A stretch of DNA of 64,000 nucleotides from Chrysogorgia sp. JL179-B06. Taxonomy: Eukaryota; Cnidaria; Anthozoa; Scleralcyonacea; Chrysogorgiidae. Positions 10,916 to 22,924 of the stretch are shown here, piece by piece (position 1 is the first letter of the stretch; every line of letters begins with the position of its first letter). The notes under the pieces were generated by a model. That model saw only the letters and a list, made by a program, of their open reading frames with translations. It had not been told where the DNA came from and searched no databases. The stretch is taken from positions 3,176,501 through 3,240,500 of the forward strand of contig JAYKKM010000427.1 in NCBI GenBank assembly GCA_035772405.1, in the 5' to 3' direction. A program made the position numbers and the translations under genes.

Positions 10916-13576
10916 TCAAGGACAATCCTTGTATTGCGCTGGTTTCGCTCCAACACTTCTTGCACAATACTTGACTTTAACTATAAAATCTCGATTCTTG
11001 TATTTATGAATGCATCGCACTATCCGCCATCGTAAACCTCCATCACACTTTTAAAAATTAAAATGAAGATGGATTACTTTGAATATGAATAGAGACAACT
11101 CCCTCTTAATGAACGACACCACAAGACAGACCCCTCGTCAAGACAGACACCTCTCTAAGACATACACCTCTCTAAGACAGACCCCTCTCTAAGACAGACC
11201 CCTCTCTAAGAAAGACCCCTCTCTAAGACAGACACCTCTCTAAGACAGACACCTCTCTAAGACAGACACCTCTCTAAGACATACACCTCTCTAAGACAGA
11301 CCCCTCTCTAAGACAGACCCCTCTCTAAGACAGACCCCTAGAGACAGACCTCTTTAAGACAGACACCTCTCTAAGACAGACCCTCTAAAACAGAAACCTC
11401 TCTAAGTCAGACCCCTCTCTAAGACAGACACCTCTCTAAGACAGACACCTCTCTAAGACAGACCCCTCTCTAAGTCAGACCCCTCTCTAATTAGACAGAC
11501 CCCTCTCTAAGATAGACACCTCTCTAAGACATACACCTCCAAGACAGACACATGTGTTCAAAAAACTACATTGATACCTACTTACCTCAAACCAATCCTT
11601 TACCTCCCATCTTAAATTATGACTCTTATCCTCTACAAACATACAACGTTTTAGTGATACAGTTAGTTCTTATAATTATTAGACAAACGATATTTTACTC
11701 TATCAGCCAACACATGTTTGTGTATCACTTTCATTCTCAAACGAAATTCTTTAAAATCAAGAAGTTTGGTGTTGTCGGAGAAACACGCGCACATGTTATT
11801 CACACTTTAGTGTTTTCATTTCATGAAGACAAAGATATATAACATTCTCGTTATTCGTGACGAAATTCCAGACATTTGAATATCAAACAAGGGAAGAAAC
11901 GAAAATCTTCAAAAGAAGTTACTTTACTTTTAAAAGTTCTTCCAAATATAAAAACAATAACATTTTTTGACGTTATTAACCACTTCAAAAACGCAAGTTA
12001 ATAGACGACTTTCACGATCATGCGCAGTAGCAACAAATATTCAAATTTTCATCGTAGGTAAAAACAACTGTTTCAGCTGGAAAGAGCATATAGAAAATAG
12101 TAGAAGTGCAAAGTTTGAAAGTAATTGTGTAAAAAAGGAAGAAGTTACACAAGCAGAAAGTTGGCCATTTCAAAAGGGATTTATTAGTGATTTAATAAGG
12201 ATTTTGGCAAAATCCCTTTAAATCCATAGTGAAGAACAAACCTTCCAAAGTGTGTAGCTTTCGCACTATTTGCCCGATTAGTTTCAAACTTTGCATTTTT
12301 ACTATTTTTAATATTATCTTTCTAGCTAAAACAGTTGTTTTTACCTCATGAAAATTTGAAATAAAATTGCTACTGCACATGACCCTGAAACTCGTCTATT
12401 GGACGAATTGAATATTTCGATTTTAAGAACTTCTTTTTTTTATCAAAGTGATTATTATCGTTTACCTTTTGTTTCCAATCGCGCAGGAGCAGGGAATCGA
12501 TCTAAAAATATGTAGAAAAAATGTTACCATCGTTACACGAAGAAGATGCTCATTATTTTTCGCTGCAGGCGAGCGAAACTAAAGTAGAAATGGCCTTAAA
12601 GAAAATAATTACAACAGTTGATTACCTGAACAAACGTTGCAGCTCTTGGCACAGTATTCTTTCATATAAACGTGTTGGTAATTACAATATCCAGGATAAG
12701 TATCAACGAAATCATTACACAGTTTATCGCCACGTTTGTTCACACAATCTGTGAAAAACAAATGCTTCCTAATATAGAATATTGTTCATATTGAATAGTA
12801 CTGTACATTACAATAAAAAAACTCTAGAAGTTTCGTATGGAATAGAGGTGAGTGACACTAACTCATAATAATAATAAAAGTTAATTACCAAGAACTAGTC
12901 CCGACGTTCGAGGTAATGAACTGACTTATTTCATGATTGATGAGGTTTTCCACAAAGATTTTCCTAGTTTTTGCTTCATTTCTTATCTAATTAGTATTCA
13001 TGATAAGAACTCCTAGTCTAAGTAATTATATTTAACAACTAGAAGTTACTATCGCAAGGGAAGTGCTGCCTCGAAATCAACAGTTTAAAGTTATCTACTC
13101 TATCAATTACATCTAATTTACGCAATATAAATATTACATAATTGAGTCGGTTTTCTTTGATACACCGCGGAATGTATATAGCATACAACCCTATGAATAC
13201 TAATTTGAAAGTTTATGGTGATTGAGATGATATAGAGAGAAGGTTACATATGTGTATAAATTTGTAACCTTTTGATGACTAGTTAGTGGCACACGTTCAT
13301 ATTGAGATATATGAACTGAGATATTGTAGAGCAATGGTACATCATATATTCCTGCGCTAAATACCTTCAACTTTTCGTCTCTGTTTTTTTGTGGTACACG
13401 TTGGTACCGGTTCTTTGTCCGAAGTTACTCCACCTTGACTTCCTTCACTGTATCCTTTCGCTGAAATTATTTCAAGGTTGTGAAAAAGTGTTCCTTAACG
13501 AATACGATTCATTGTGATGGAATTTAATGATAATGAAAAAGAAACGGAACATTAACAGACAGACAGACAGACAGAA

Positions 13577-13647
<71 letters not shown>

Positions 13648-15300
13648 GCAAGCAAGACATACATACAGACAGGTAAAGATACAAAAATGACAGACAGACA
13701 AAAAGATGAAGATCATAGCGCAAGTTAAGAAGTCTGACCTAGTGATTGTACATTCCTGACGTAGTCATCAACAAAACCGATGTTTCCACGAGGACGGAAC
13801 CTCGCAACAGTTATGAGTCCATAGCGTGGACTCATGGCCGTTGCTATGCCAACCTTGGTTGTATCTTTCCACACCAACTAGAGTTTAATAAACAAATATT
13901 TAGTGAATTAGTAATTTTATTTTACCACCATCGTCACCATCACCGCCATCGTCATACCATATCACCATCATATTCATCATCATTATCACCACCGCAATTA
14001 TGATATCGTCATCATCATTACCATCATTATTATCATCACTATCATCCCATCATTACCACCATCATTATTATCATCACTATCATCACCATTGTCATTATCA
14101 CCATCATTATTATCATCACTATCATCACCATCATCATCATCACCATTATCATTACACGATTGTCATTACAACAATAATTATTATCATCACCATCATCATC
14201 ATCATTACCACCATTGTCATTATCACCATCATTATCATTACCATCATCACCACTATCATCCATCATCACCACTATCATCCATCATCACCATTATCATCAT
14301 CACCATCATCATTACCATCACCATTATTATCATCATAATCATCACCACCATTCTCATTACCATCATCATCATTACCACCACCATAACCATTATCATCATC
14401 ACCATTATCACTACCAGCATTGTTATTACCAACACCATTAACATTATATCATCATCATCCTGGTCATCACCACCATCATCGTTATTATCACCATCATCAT
14501 CACTATCACTATCACCATCATCATTACCATCATAACCATCATCATTACCAACACCATCATCATCACCATCATTATCATCCTCGTCATCACCATCATCATT
14601 ATTATCACCATCATCATCACTATCACCATCATTATTATCACCATCATCATCACTTATCACCATCATCATCACCATCATAACCATCATCATCATCATCCTC
14701 ATCATTATCATCCTCATCACCACCATCATTACCATCATAACCATCATCATTATCAACACCATCATCATCACCATCATTATCATCCTCATCACCACCATCA
14801 TCATTATTATCACCATCATCATCACTATCACCATCATTATTATCACCATCATCATCACTATCACCATCATCATCACCATCATAACCATCATCATCACCAT
14901 CATAATCATCACCATCATTATCATCATTATTATCTAACCTGAGTAAAATGCAACACTTGATGATTCCCACTAACAGAATACCCAGACTCATAATCGTAAT
15001 ATTTCGACTCGTTGTACCACGTGGCAACGGAGGTCCGGCATGCATAGCAATCTCCCGAAGGTGGGAAATTGTGACATCTCTTCCTGGGAGGAGCAGAGTT
15101 GTAGGATACAGTCTCCCCCTGGCCAAGTTTGTTCACCCCCTCCACATCGTTCTCTACATTCCCATTGCTAGCAAGGTGATCAGCCCATTTTTGAGCGTGG
15201 TACTGTAGGTTCGCATTCCAACGCAGAGGAAAAGCTGCGTGTAGTTTGCGGTATTTGTTGATTTCAACCAAACAATCTTTTAAAAAATCATCTGGGACAT
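10916..15300 (-). CDS. Secreted CAP-ShKT-TSR-like protein (5' end missing)
   Basis: Seven minus-strand exons join in phase: 14939-15300, 13739-13877, 13365-13460, 12626-12748, 12466-12501, 11586-11632, 10916-11047 (935 bases, about 311 residues). The CAP/SCP domain has HAQKWADHLA, a GEN-like GETV, and HFTQ spliced to LVWKDTTKVGIATAM, the CAP signature. A short linker leads to an ShKT domain in one exon: DC start, six Cys, ending CAKSCNVC. The last two exons give WEVKDWFE joined to CDGGLRWRIVRC and end DCP-stop, like a reduced thrombospondin type 1 repeat. The first exon, expected to encode a signal peptide and end in phase 1, was not found. If the intron after 13739 is retained, a TAA at 13725 would give a CAP-only form. 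Partners and role are unknown; these domains occur in extracellular and some venom proteins, and no activity is claimed. Confidence 0.8.
11100..11548. repeat. 17-bp tandem repeat ACCTCTCTAAGACAGAC
   Basis: About 26 imperfect copies in the last intron of the CAP-ShKT gene. The unit resembles the CTCTCTAAGGCGGACA words of the dispersed element at 585, 49340 and 53395, so the array may have grown from such an insertion. Confidence 0.92.
11725..11965. repeat. Half copy of the 25868-26335 foldback element
   Basis: TTTAAAATCAAGAAGTTTGG, GTTATTCACACTTTAGTGTT and AAAATCTTCAAAAGAAGTTA match the right half of the element ending near 26335 with a few differences. The left half is absent. Confidence 0.75.
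11995..12405. repeat. Foldback element in CAP-ShKT intron
   Basis: TAATAGACGACTTTCACGATCATG and AAAACAACTGTTTCAGCTGG at the left are mirrored by AAAACAGTTGTTTTTACC and ACTCGTCTATTGGACG at the right, with arms of about 130 bases. Confidence 0.8.
12749..13364. other. CAP-ShKT intron without recognised elements
   Basis: AT-rich intron between the linker exon and the ShKT exon. No open frame, repeat array or RNA feature seen. Confidence 0.5.
13556..13650. repeat. GACA microsatellite
   Basis: (GACA)n of about 90 bases with a short satellite patch at 13691, inside an intron of the CAP-ShKT gene. The Cys/Leu/Ser/Val-rich frames across it are not coding. Confidence 0.95.
13918..14932. repeat. ~1 kb CAT/CAC trinucleotide-derived microsatellite
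   Basis: TCA/CAT/CAC units with partial higher-order blocks (CACCATCATCATCACTATCAC recurs, quoted in part) fill the intron that separates the two halves of the CAP domain. His/Met/Asp-rich frames on both strands are artefacts. Confidence 0.96.
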
Positions 15301-15479
15301 CTGAAACGGTATAAAAGGGAGCAATGGTGATATATGAAGATTAATGGTTCAATCGAAGCCCCTTCGTCAGAAAGTGAAACGTAACATGCGTTATAGTCAT
15401 CCTCTACACACCAATTAATAATTAAACAAAATAATAATTTCCCAACGCAACCAGGTGATAAATCAGACATAGTTTGACG

Positions 15480-15872
15480 CTACTCTGGCTTTAAAAAGTT
15501 TTTTGAACGTAACTTTAAAAGTTACTGTCTATGACCCAACGTTTCGACACTCCAATCTAGTGTCTTCATCAGGGGTGATCGTTCTAAAGTTAGGATCCCT
15601 ATTTATACCCTCAAAGAACCGATGATAACGTTATCTATTAATGTTTATTACCAGAAGCTTATTTGGATCTTGTTAATAGATAACGTTATAATTGGTTCTA
15701 TGAAGGTATAAATAGGGATCCTAACTTTACAACGATCACCCTTGTCCCTTGATGAACTAAGACACTAGATTGTAGTGTCAAAACGTTGAGCCATGGACAG
15801 TAGCTTTTAAAGTTACGTTCAAAAAACTTTTTAGAGCCAGAGTAGCGTCAAACTATGTCTGATTTAACAATT
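15480..15872. repeat. Foldback element with hammerhead-like arms
   Basis: Arms of about 170 bases: TAAAGTTAGGATCCCTATTT is mirrored by AAATAGGGATCCTAACTTTA. Each arm holds, on opposite strands, CTGATGAAGACACT-loop-AGTGTCGAAAC or a decayed version of it. Confidence 0.85.
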
Positions 15873-16672
15873 AGTCACCGAAGTCAAGGTGACTATCATT
15901 GAATATTTACCGAACGCTAAGCGGCGAGCTAAATATAACGATAATCACCGAGACCGAGGTATTAAAATTGTTTTAGGTATAATTTGAGAGTTGATCAGGA
16001 ATAACACGACTTCTGTTTGGATCCTTAAAGAGTAAAGCCAAATTTAAAGTACATGAACTGCATGTTAAGTGCCAAATTTTAAAGAGTTTTGCACCATATT
16101 TTGTAGATTCTTTAATTGGTTTTTCTACGAATAGCATTCTGTTTTTAGTTCATTAATGTATTTTTGGCAATCTATTTATGGTAGCCATTATCAGCTTTGT
16201 TTTTAACTCGATAGTCATCGCACTAAGCGGTGACTATCCTCTCAGATCACTGACCAGTCAGAATTCGTTTCAACTCTGAAATTATACTATAAAGTCATTA
16301 AACATCCTAAAAACTATTTCGCAAGCACATTAACATTGTAGAGTTTTCAATTTCACGACGTAAATTGGTTTAATACTTTAATTACAGAATTAACTACGTT
16401 TATTGACTTAGTTAAACACACAGCTGGCAGATCTAACTCATTCCTGTTGACATTTCCAAAGCAAACAATAACTGTTTCATTAAGCAGGGCCTATTGTTAG
16501 CAGGGAAGGTTTGTAAAGTATTATCTGACGATAACGATGCCGCTTTGATTGCTTCGAAGGATTCCCATCGTTTTCAATGCGATTTGTTGGTTCAAGGAAG
16601 CGTCTAGACAAAACTCTATTTGAATTGCGTCTTGTTTAGGATCTCGATCCTATGCAAACAGAATAGTGACTG
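15873..16672. other. Spacer with no firm gene call
   Basis: AT-rich. The minus strand has a basic frame of about 50 codons near 16470-16620 without a recognised domain or convincing splice sites. Nothing else supported. Confidence 0.4.
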
Positions 16673-16870
16673 TCGATACATGGACGATCGTCAAGCTCGT
16701 ATCCTCAGAAAAATGATTCTGAGTCCCGGACAGGAATCGAACCTGTAACCTTCTGATTGCCGGTAAGACGCTCTAACCATTGAGCCACCGAGACTCAGAT
16801 GGAGAGCGAAGGTTACAATGATGTATTGATTCGATTGATATATGTACTGCCTATGCAGCAGTCACTATAT
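16673..16870 (-). repeat. tRNA-derived SINE, near full length
   Basis: On the minus strand the head folds as a tRNA: acceptor GTCTCGG pairs with CCGGGAC, the D arm has GCTC/GAGC, A box is TGGCTCAATGGTTAGAGCG and B box is GGTTCGATTCC. A body with CTGAGGATACGAGCTTGACG follows. Other copies lie at 386, 19005, 19415, 19655, 19945, 37600-38150 and 55195. Confidence 0.85.
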
Positions 16871-17144
16871 ATGTTTGGATGTGTATTATATACATTGATG
16901 TAGTGAATGTGCAAGGAGAGCTTGGGAGAGCTGTGGGAGAACTGTCATAGATATAACTAGGTTCAATTTCGTCTTAGAAAGAAACCAAGGATGATTATCA
17001 TATATATGTTATTTAAAGTCGATGGCCCATACTGAAATGACAAATTACTAAAGCTACGGGAACTAAGACTATGAATTAAAATGAATTTGTGGAATGTTAT
17101 TTCTTTGAGTACACATAGAGACAAGGTTTCAAAGCACTTAGTGC

Positions 17145-17300
17145 AATTAACGAGTCAACGTCAACCGTAGCCTCCTCACGTTTTCAGTTTATAATGTTTT
17201 GGCACAGCCAAAGAAATAAATAAGAGCAAGGGATTATTTCTTTGGCTCGGCCAACACATTTTAGACTGAAAACGTGGCATCTCCTTCGTGTACCACATAA
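17145..17300. repeat. Short foldback element
   Basis: AGCCTCCTCACGTTTTCAGT is mirrored by CTGAAAACGTGGCATCTCC, with inner arms around GCCAAAGAAATAA. About 130 bases. Confidence 0.7.
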
Positions 17301-17859
17301 TGCACAATGGACACAGACTACGTCATAGACACATCAAGGTTATTTTCTCAAAATTCAGAAGCTTTACAAGAACAAAAATCCTAACCATAATCCAAATAAC
17401 TCTAGTCCTAACCCTGAAATAAAGAAATACTAACCTTACTTTTAAACTAAATATTTCAATGATGTAATATTCTGTGTGTGGTACACTGAAGTAGCAGCCG
17501 AAAACGTTGAAGCTAGGAAGACACAGAATTTCTTGCGGACGAGGCTACCTGTCTGCATGGATTCTCAGGATTTAAGCTGGACGATCTTCCATGCATCGTC
17601 TTGAATATTCACGACTTCAGTACCTCGTCTCGAGAACGTTCAAATCGACATTGTTGTTGCAATGTCGGAACATTCAACCCCCCACCCCCTCAAAATATCC
17701 TCCCCTTTGATTTTCTTTACAAGCTTGCGAGCTGTGTAACTGTGAATATTATTCATAATATATCCTATAAATGTTCACCTGTATTACCATCAACCATATT
17801 TACTATAACTCATGACTCGCTCCCAACAACGGCCTACACACGTAAAAATCTCACAGGCT
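17301..17859. other. Spacer, nothing recognised
   Basis: No domain-bearing frame, no array. The short frame at 17601-17891 has no recognisable homology or splice context. Confidence 0.4.
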
Positions 17860-18235
17860 ATAACAAGGGTGTTAGTTCAACATACTTGTAACAGCATTGT
17901 CAACATGATAGAACAGGATTGTTAAAATAACAGCACTGTTCAAGCATGTTTCAACATGTTGTGACAGGCTTGTTGAATCGACAGCAGTTGTTCATGCATG
18001 TGAGAACATTCAAAAACCAGTCTGATAGAACAACCAAGTTCATGGCTGTTGTAACAACGCTGTTCAACCTTGTTATTTCATCATGCTCTTACAACATGTT
18101 GTATCATGTATGAACAATGTTGTTCAACGCTGTTCGATCATCAGCCATGAACAATACTGTTCCAACATCCATGGATGTTGACAACCCTGTTCAAGCCTGT
18201 CGATATCAACCATGTTTTTGGCTGTTAACAGGTAA
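17860..18235. repeat. Degenerate GTTCAACATG-type repeat
   Basis: About 370 bases densely populated by variants of TGTTCAACATGTTG and its complement (ACAACATGTTGTA, GTTGTTCAAC). The spacing is irregular, like an old, strongly diverged palindromic satellite. Confidence 0.6.
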
Positions 18236-18257
18236 AAACAGACTGTGCGTTTTTACA

Positions 18258-18330
18258 TGTGTACGTGGCTCAGTTGTCAGAGTGCCGCACTAGATTCGTG
18301 GAGGTGTGAGTAGGCCATGGAGTTGCATTT
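18258..18330 (+). repeat. tRNA-like SINE head
   Basis: GTGGCTCAGTTGTCAGAGTGC resembles a tRNA A box; the B box is weak. Probably another decayed tRNA-derived element rather than a tRNA gene. Confidence 0.35.
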
Positions 18331-18784
18331 TTTGCAACTGGTCTCGGTTGGGTCTTAGAAAATGTCCTCACTTGCAAAATATTTGCAAGTTATCGAGTGT
18401 AAATGCCAATACTATTCGCAATATACCCGAGGAAAAACATGGACGTTTATGCCGGCAAGAACATGCCATGGATGTTAGTCATTCGTGATTTTCAATTAAA
18501 GATCCTTATCCAGCTGACTCCTTTGTTTATAACGTCGCTAATGGAGAAGACGGTGTGTATAATTAAGATCATAATTATTTATAATGGGGTAACTGATAGA
18601 CCGCACCTCACTCGGCATGCGGCATTTTATAAGTTTGAGAAGTTTTCAAAGGGTGAATTAATGAGGGCAGATTAACGGTGAATTACCTCGTTGCGAGAGA
18701 TAATTTGCGGCAATCGTTGGCATAACTATAGAACCTGGATTTTCAACTATTCACGCAGGGTTTTCTCGTAACGTTGTTAATTAT

Positions 18785-18885
18785 TTGAAGACTCTGAGTT
18801 CGGGTCCGACACATGATTTGAACCTGGATCTCGCAGCTGATAGGCAAATGGGAGTAACATGACTACTACACTGTGATAGCTGCTT
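18785..18885 (-). repeat. Decayed tRNA-like element
   Basis: On the minus strand CCAGGTTCAAATCATG is a B-box-like sequence preceded about 60 bases earlier by an A-box-like segment. The arms do not pair, so this is not a functional tRNA. Confidence 0.4.
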
Positions 18886-19004
18886 CGCTTTGCTAAAGCC
18901 AACTTATAGATCTTATAAATATATCACTACTAAAGCACACCCACGCATTACTGATATATAATAACTGCCGCATAGCCAAGATAGTATACATACATCAATA
19001 CTTT

Positions 19005-19110
19005 GTAACCTTTGCTCTCCATCTGAGTCTCGGTATCTCTGCAATGGTTAGCTAAGCGTCTCACTGGTAATCAGACTTCTGATTCAGAAGATTACATGCA
19101 GGTTCCCAGG
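19005..19110 (+). repeat. tRNA-derived SINE, damaged copy
   Basis: Reads GAGTCTCGGTA...GCAATGGTTAG...CGTCTCACTGGTAATCAG but carries insertions in both box regions. Same family as 16673. Confidence 0.75.
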
Positions 19111-19404
19111 GGAAGAATAAAGGAATATAACACAATACAATACAATACAAAAATCACATAATGTTTAACAATTTTACCATAGCCGGTCAATGAACAAAAT
19201 ATGAATAAACAAAACACTACTTTCTTTACAATACAATATTTCTTGGAGGAAATTGAGGAAATGGAGTAAATGTTTCATTAAAAATCGCGATACACTCCAT
19301 TGGTTATTTAATGGTTAAGTCAACAGTAGCGACGGATATGACTACCAGCGTCGCTTCCAGACATGTACCAAACAGTATAGACAGCTACTGACACTGATTG
19401 AGTG

Positions 19405-19615
19405 CCGCGTAGGTTACAATGATGTACTGGTTCGATCACTAGCATTACGCCCCATAGGTAGTACATATATCAATCGAACCAGTACATCATTGTAACCTTC
19501 ACTCTCCATCTGAGTCTCGGTAGCTCAATGGTTAGAGAGTCTCACTGGCAATCAGGTTACAGGTTCGATTCCTGTCCGGGACTAAGAATCGTTTTTCTGA
19601 GGATATGAGCTACCT
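19405..19615 (+). repeat. tRNA-derived SINE with intact boxes
   Basis: A box TAGCTCAATGGTTAGAGAG and B box GGTTCGATTCC are both intact, followed by the body CTGAGGATATGAGCT. The 5' flank GAACCAGTACATCATTGTAAC is also present inverted at 19412, making a local hairpin. Confidence 0.85.
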
Positions 19616-19654
19616 CTCCCACATTCACTACAGCAGTATATATATTAACACATC

Positions 19655-19860
19655 CAAGCATTACTGATATATAGTGACTGCTATACAGGCAGTACATATA
19701 TCATCGAACCAGTACATTATTGTAACCTTCGCTCTCGGTAGCTCAATGATTAGATCGTCTCACCACTGCAGCAATCAGAAGTTTACAGGTTCGATTCCTG
19801 TCCGGGACTCAGAATCATTTTCTGAGGATATGACTAGCTTGACGATAATCCATGTATTGT
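19655..19860 (+). repeat. tRNA-derived SINE copy
   Basis: Tail-to-head neighbour of the 19405 copy; shares GTAACCTTCGCTCTCGGTAGC, the B box GGTTCGATTCCTG and the tail CTGAGGATATGACTAGCTTG. Confidence 0.82.
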
Positions 19861-19939
19861 CTCCCAAAATAATCATCTTCATGTTCATCCCAAGGAGTGT
19901 TATAGAAATTTTACATTAAACTTGTATTGTTATATATAT

Positions 19940-20035
19940 CACAATGGTTAGATCGTCTCACCAGCAATCAGAAGGTTACAGGTTGTACCCCTGTACAGAA
20001 ACCGATTTTCGGAGGATTTGATCCTTGTAAGTTTT
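19940..20035 (+). repeat. tRNA-derived SINE fragment
   Basis: CAATGGTTAGATCGTCTCACC and GGTTACAGGTTGTACCCCTG are recognisable; the B box is mutated. Confidence 0.65.
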
Positions 20036-20184
20036 TGATACGGGATCAAACACTTATTGCCACCGTCTGTTTACACCAAGCTCCCCTGCACATTAACTAT
20101 ATTATAGTGTTTATATATATAATACACACACAAGATATATTAAAGTAAATGGTTTGAACCTAGGAGTATCATTAGATGTGTGAA

Positions 20185-20262
20185 GTTGAACGTCCAGGTT
20201 GTTGTAGTCTTGAGAAAGACTACTGTACTGTCTTAACCTGGATGATCAACTTCACACACAAG
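20185..20262. repeat. Short hairpin related to 61600-61720
   Basis: GTGTGAAGTTGAACGTCCAG pairs with CTGGATGATCAACTTCACAC around a TCTTGAGAAAGACT centre. The same TAGTCTTGAGAAAGACTA core sits, inverted, at 61650-61665 beside a hammerhead-like motif. Confidence 0.6.
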
Positions 20263-20399
20263 ATATATTGTCACGGTATTGGTCTTACCTTTATACATCT
20301 TGTTCTCGATGCTATTGCAGTTAGCCAAATTGAGACAGGCAAAGATTACAATGCTCAATACATTCCACACCATCATACCTAAATAGAGAAACTCAGATT

Positions 20400-21120
20400 A
20401 ACTTCAAGTTTGACTTTGGTAAATTAATCTTCGCTTTCTTCAGTTGCAGAATGTCTCGGAATGTTTCTGAAGAATTCGTCTATCCAACTTAATCAACTTC
20501 GCCCAATGCGAGTACTTGCAATGAATAATTCAAGCCAATGTTAGTAATTATCACTTGTAAGAGTAATTAAATTGTTTGGAGTCAATCATAAAAAGACATG
20601 CATACTATCATAATCATTAAGTAATCATTAAGCAGAAACAGACCGGATGTTTTTTGTGCCACGAGTTTGCCGAAATAGACGTTTTTGAACTGTTTGACGC
20701 GATGAATTAAGGCTGCGTTTACCGACGGTACCGGACGAATTTGGACCCGGTATGAAATTCGTACGGTTAGATCTTGCGTTTATACGGATCTGCTCTATCT
20801 GGACTAATTTCGTACCGCCTAACCGGACTATAGTTTTATACCTGCAAAAAAACAGGTCTAATTTTGTATCTGTCCGGTTCCAAATTCGTCAGGTATGCGT
20901 GTCAACATTTTCGACAGGATAAGTTTTGTACCGGATGGTACGGTTTAGAATTGAGCCCTAGTGAGATTTGGTCAGAAAGAATATGTTTTCGTTTTTGTAT
21001 GTTGTTTTTATTGCTTTTTAATCGAAAAAGTTGTCACTACTATAACAGCATGAGAAGACTAGTATTGTGCATTGCTGCCTTGGTATTCTTGCATTAATGG
21101 AGATGATTGTTTCTAGTTCC
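20400..21120. other. Spacer, no gene recognised
   Basis: Contains a small hairpin-like stretch near 20720-20950 where variants of TACCGGACGAATTTGG and its complement recur. The 77-codon frame at 20864 has no recognised domain. Confidence 0.4.
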
Positions 21121-21122
21121 TG

Positions 21123-21718
21123 ATGATGTTAAAGTGCCACTACGATCAAATTTTTACCTATCGATATTTTTACGTATTTATAAAGCAGAGCTGCTAAATA
21201 TTAATCGGTCGAAACCGTTTTGCGATTAGACGATGGCAAGTATTATTTTTCTTACTCCGAATCTGGAGTTGTTATGTCCGCCATTAATCGTTCATGTTCC
21301 TGACCAGCGTAACGAAGTGACGTCAAATTCTCAACGCGAAGACTCCACATCGCTCATTCTTCAAGTAAATCAAAGTCGTTTATTCAAATTCTTCATCTGA
21401 AAGGCTGAACATTTCATCTACTTCTCGAAGAAAACACAAGAAAACAAGTAACCTCGACAGAAATTCAGGCGTAGCATTGAGAATCTGACGTCACAAACAA
21501 TATTACCTTTTGAAATTGCGGGTTCACTTGGAACACGTTCTTAGTAATGGTGGCCTAAATAATAGTGATTTCAGAGCTCAAAATACTTACTTCAAAATAC
21601 CATTTTTAATTTTTTTTTTACATCGATGATCACTTTTGACCCTGAAATACTATTCTATGCTAAAGAAAATCTGAAAGACGTGGGTGCATTTTCATCATAG
21701 TGGCGTTACCACACATGT
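21123..21718. repeat. Foldback element, weakly conserved arms
   Basis: Termini AAAGTGCCACTACGATCA and TTCATCATAGTGGCGTTA are approximate inverted copies. The size and end sequence fit the AGTG(T/C)C foldback group. Confidence 0.55.
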
Positions 21719-21739
21719 CTATGAGCTGGGAGACATAGG

Positions 21740-22400
21740 TTCAAATCCTGCGTCGGACCACCACCCAGGGTCTTAACAATAATTGAGGAGAAAGTGCTGC
21801 CTTTGCAACAATCCGTCTCCCCTTCCCCATCGCCATCGCATAATAAAGACACTCCTGCACAATGAATGGTTAAAGTGAGGCCGGTACGTGCTCGACCGAC
21901 CCCACTCTCTGATCTCTGTCCGATGGTGGCCTCAGGTCCAGATACCGGAACGTGAAGCCCACGAGCGGAGGCGCAGCTGGTTGACCCAAAATCTCAAGAT
22001 GTGAGATCGGCTTTTCTGACTTCGTCGTGGTTACCAGCAGAACAATTATGGTTCCCGCTAACTTGGGTGATGGCCTTCACCACACACTCGGTTTGTTGAG
22101 CGGTGCCGAACGTCCAGAATCCACTGCCCGTGGTATCACAGCTTCACCGTAACCCTGGCACGGGAGACAAGGGGTTACTCAGTTGATGCCTATAGCAACT
22201 GACCCCAGGCTGCGGTGGGAAGGGGGCGCCATTGTTACCCCTTAGTGAACTGCAGCCGAAGCTGGTCTCACCCGCTACCCCTTCGCATACCAGCGAATGG
22301 TAAGACTTTCCGGTCTTCTCGAAAAACGACCTTAAATCGTAGGCCCTCGGAATCCTTATCAGTTAGGTTTTCCGTTCACCTAAGAGTGATAAACTGAATA
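21740..22400 (+). repeat. Composite retroposon-like segment
   Basis: Starts with a B-box-like GGTTCAAATCCTG, followed by a GC-richer block (CAGGCTGCGGTGGGAAGGGG) unlike the surrounding AT-rich DNA. The composition and the tRNA-like start suggest a SINE or the 5' part of a non-LTR element. No long frame supports a protein. Confidence 0.4.
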
Positions 22401-22924
22401 GTCGAATGCTTAAAACATGAGCCTCTGGCTCGGATAAATAGGGCAACCTTATCCTGCGTGATCGACTCTAATACTCATACTCCTCATGAATGATCTTTGC
22501 CATCCCGAACGGTGTTTCCTATCCCGAAGTGGGGATCGGAATGGGGACTCGATTCCGGAATGGGGTCATTGTTAAGGATGGTAAAGACTAAATTGCTTCG
22601 CGGGCTACTAAGCAGAACAATGATGATGATGTAAGAGAGAAGAAAAAATGGAAGTTATAGTTCTGAGGCGGCGAATTCTGATGTGTGTTGCCCCGGCGGT
22701 CAAAACTCCGGTAGCATGCATCACCACGCTGATTAACCAATCAGAGCGCGTTATTTTGTATACGTATGCATGGCTGATCCCCAACAAAGAATGTAAGAAT
22801 AAATATAATAGGAAAAGAAATAAGAGAACTTCAATGTGTCGAAAAATACTTAGGTAAGAGTACTTATACGTATTTCCATATACGACGTTTAGGATGATGT
22901 GTCCTTCTTCAGGTCTACATGAGG

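Noticed and set aside
12521..12754. Plus-strand 77-codon frame
   Set aside because: The real coding sequence is the ShKT exon and linker exon on the minus strand.
13725..13739. TAA at 13725 as the end of the CAP gene
   Set aside because: Kept only as an alternative. The CTAG|GTCAGA donor 12 bases earlier joins in phase to three more exons with recognisable domains, which is unlikely by chance.
14000..14927. His-, Met- and Asp-rich frames up to 223 codons on both strands
   Set aside because: Products of the CAT/CAC microsatellite in the CAP-ShKT intron.
16470..16630. Minus-strand basic frame of about 50 codons
   Set aside because: No recognisable domain, starts after a stop, and no paired splice partners.
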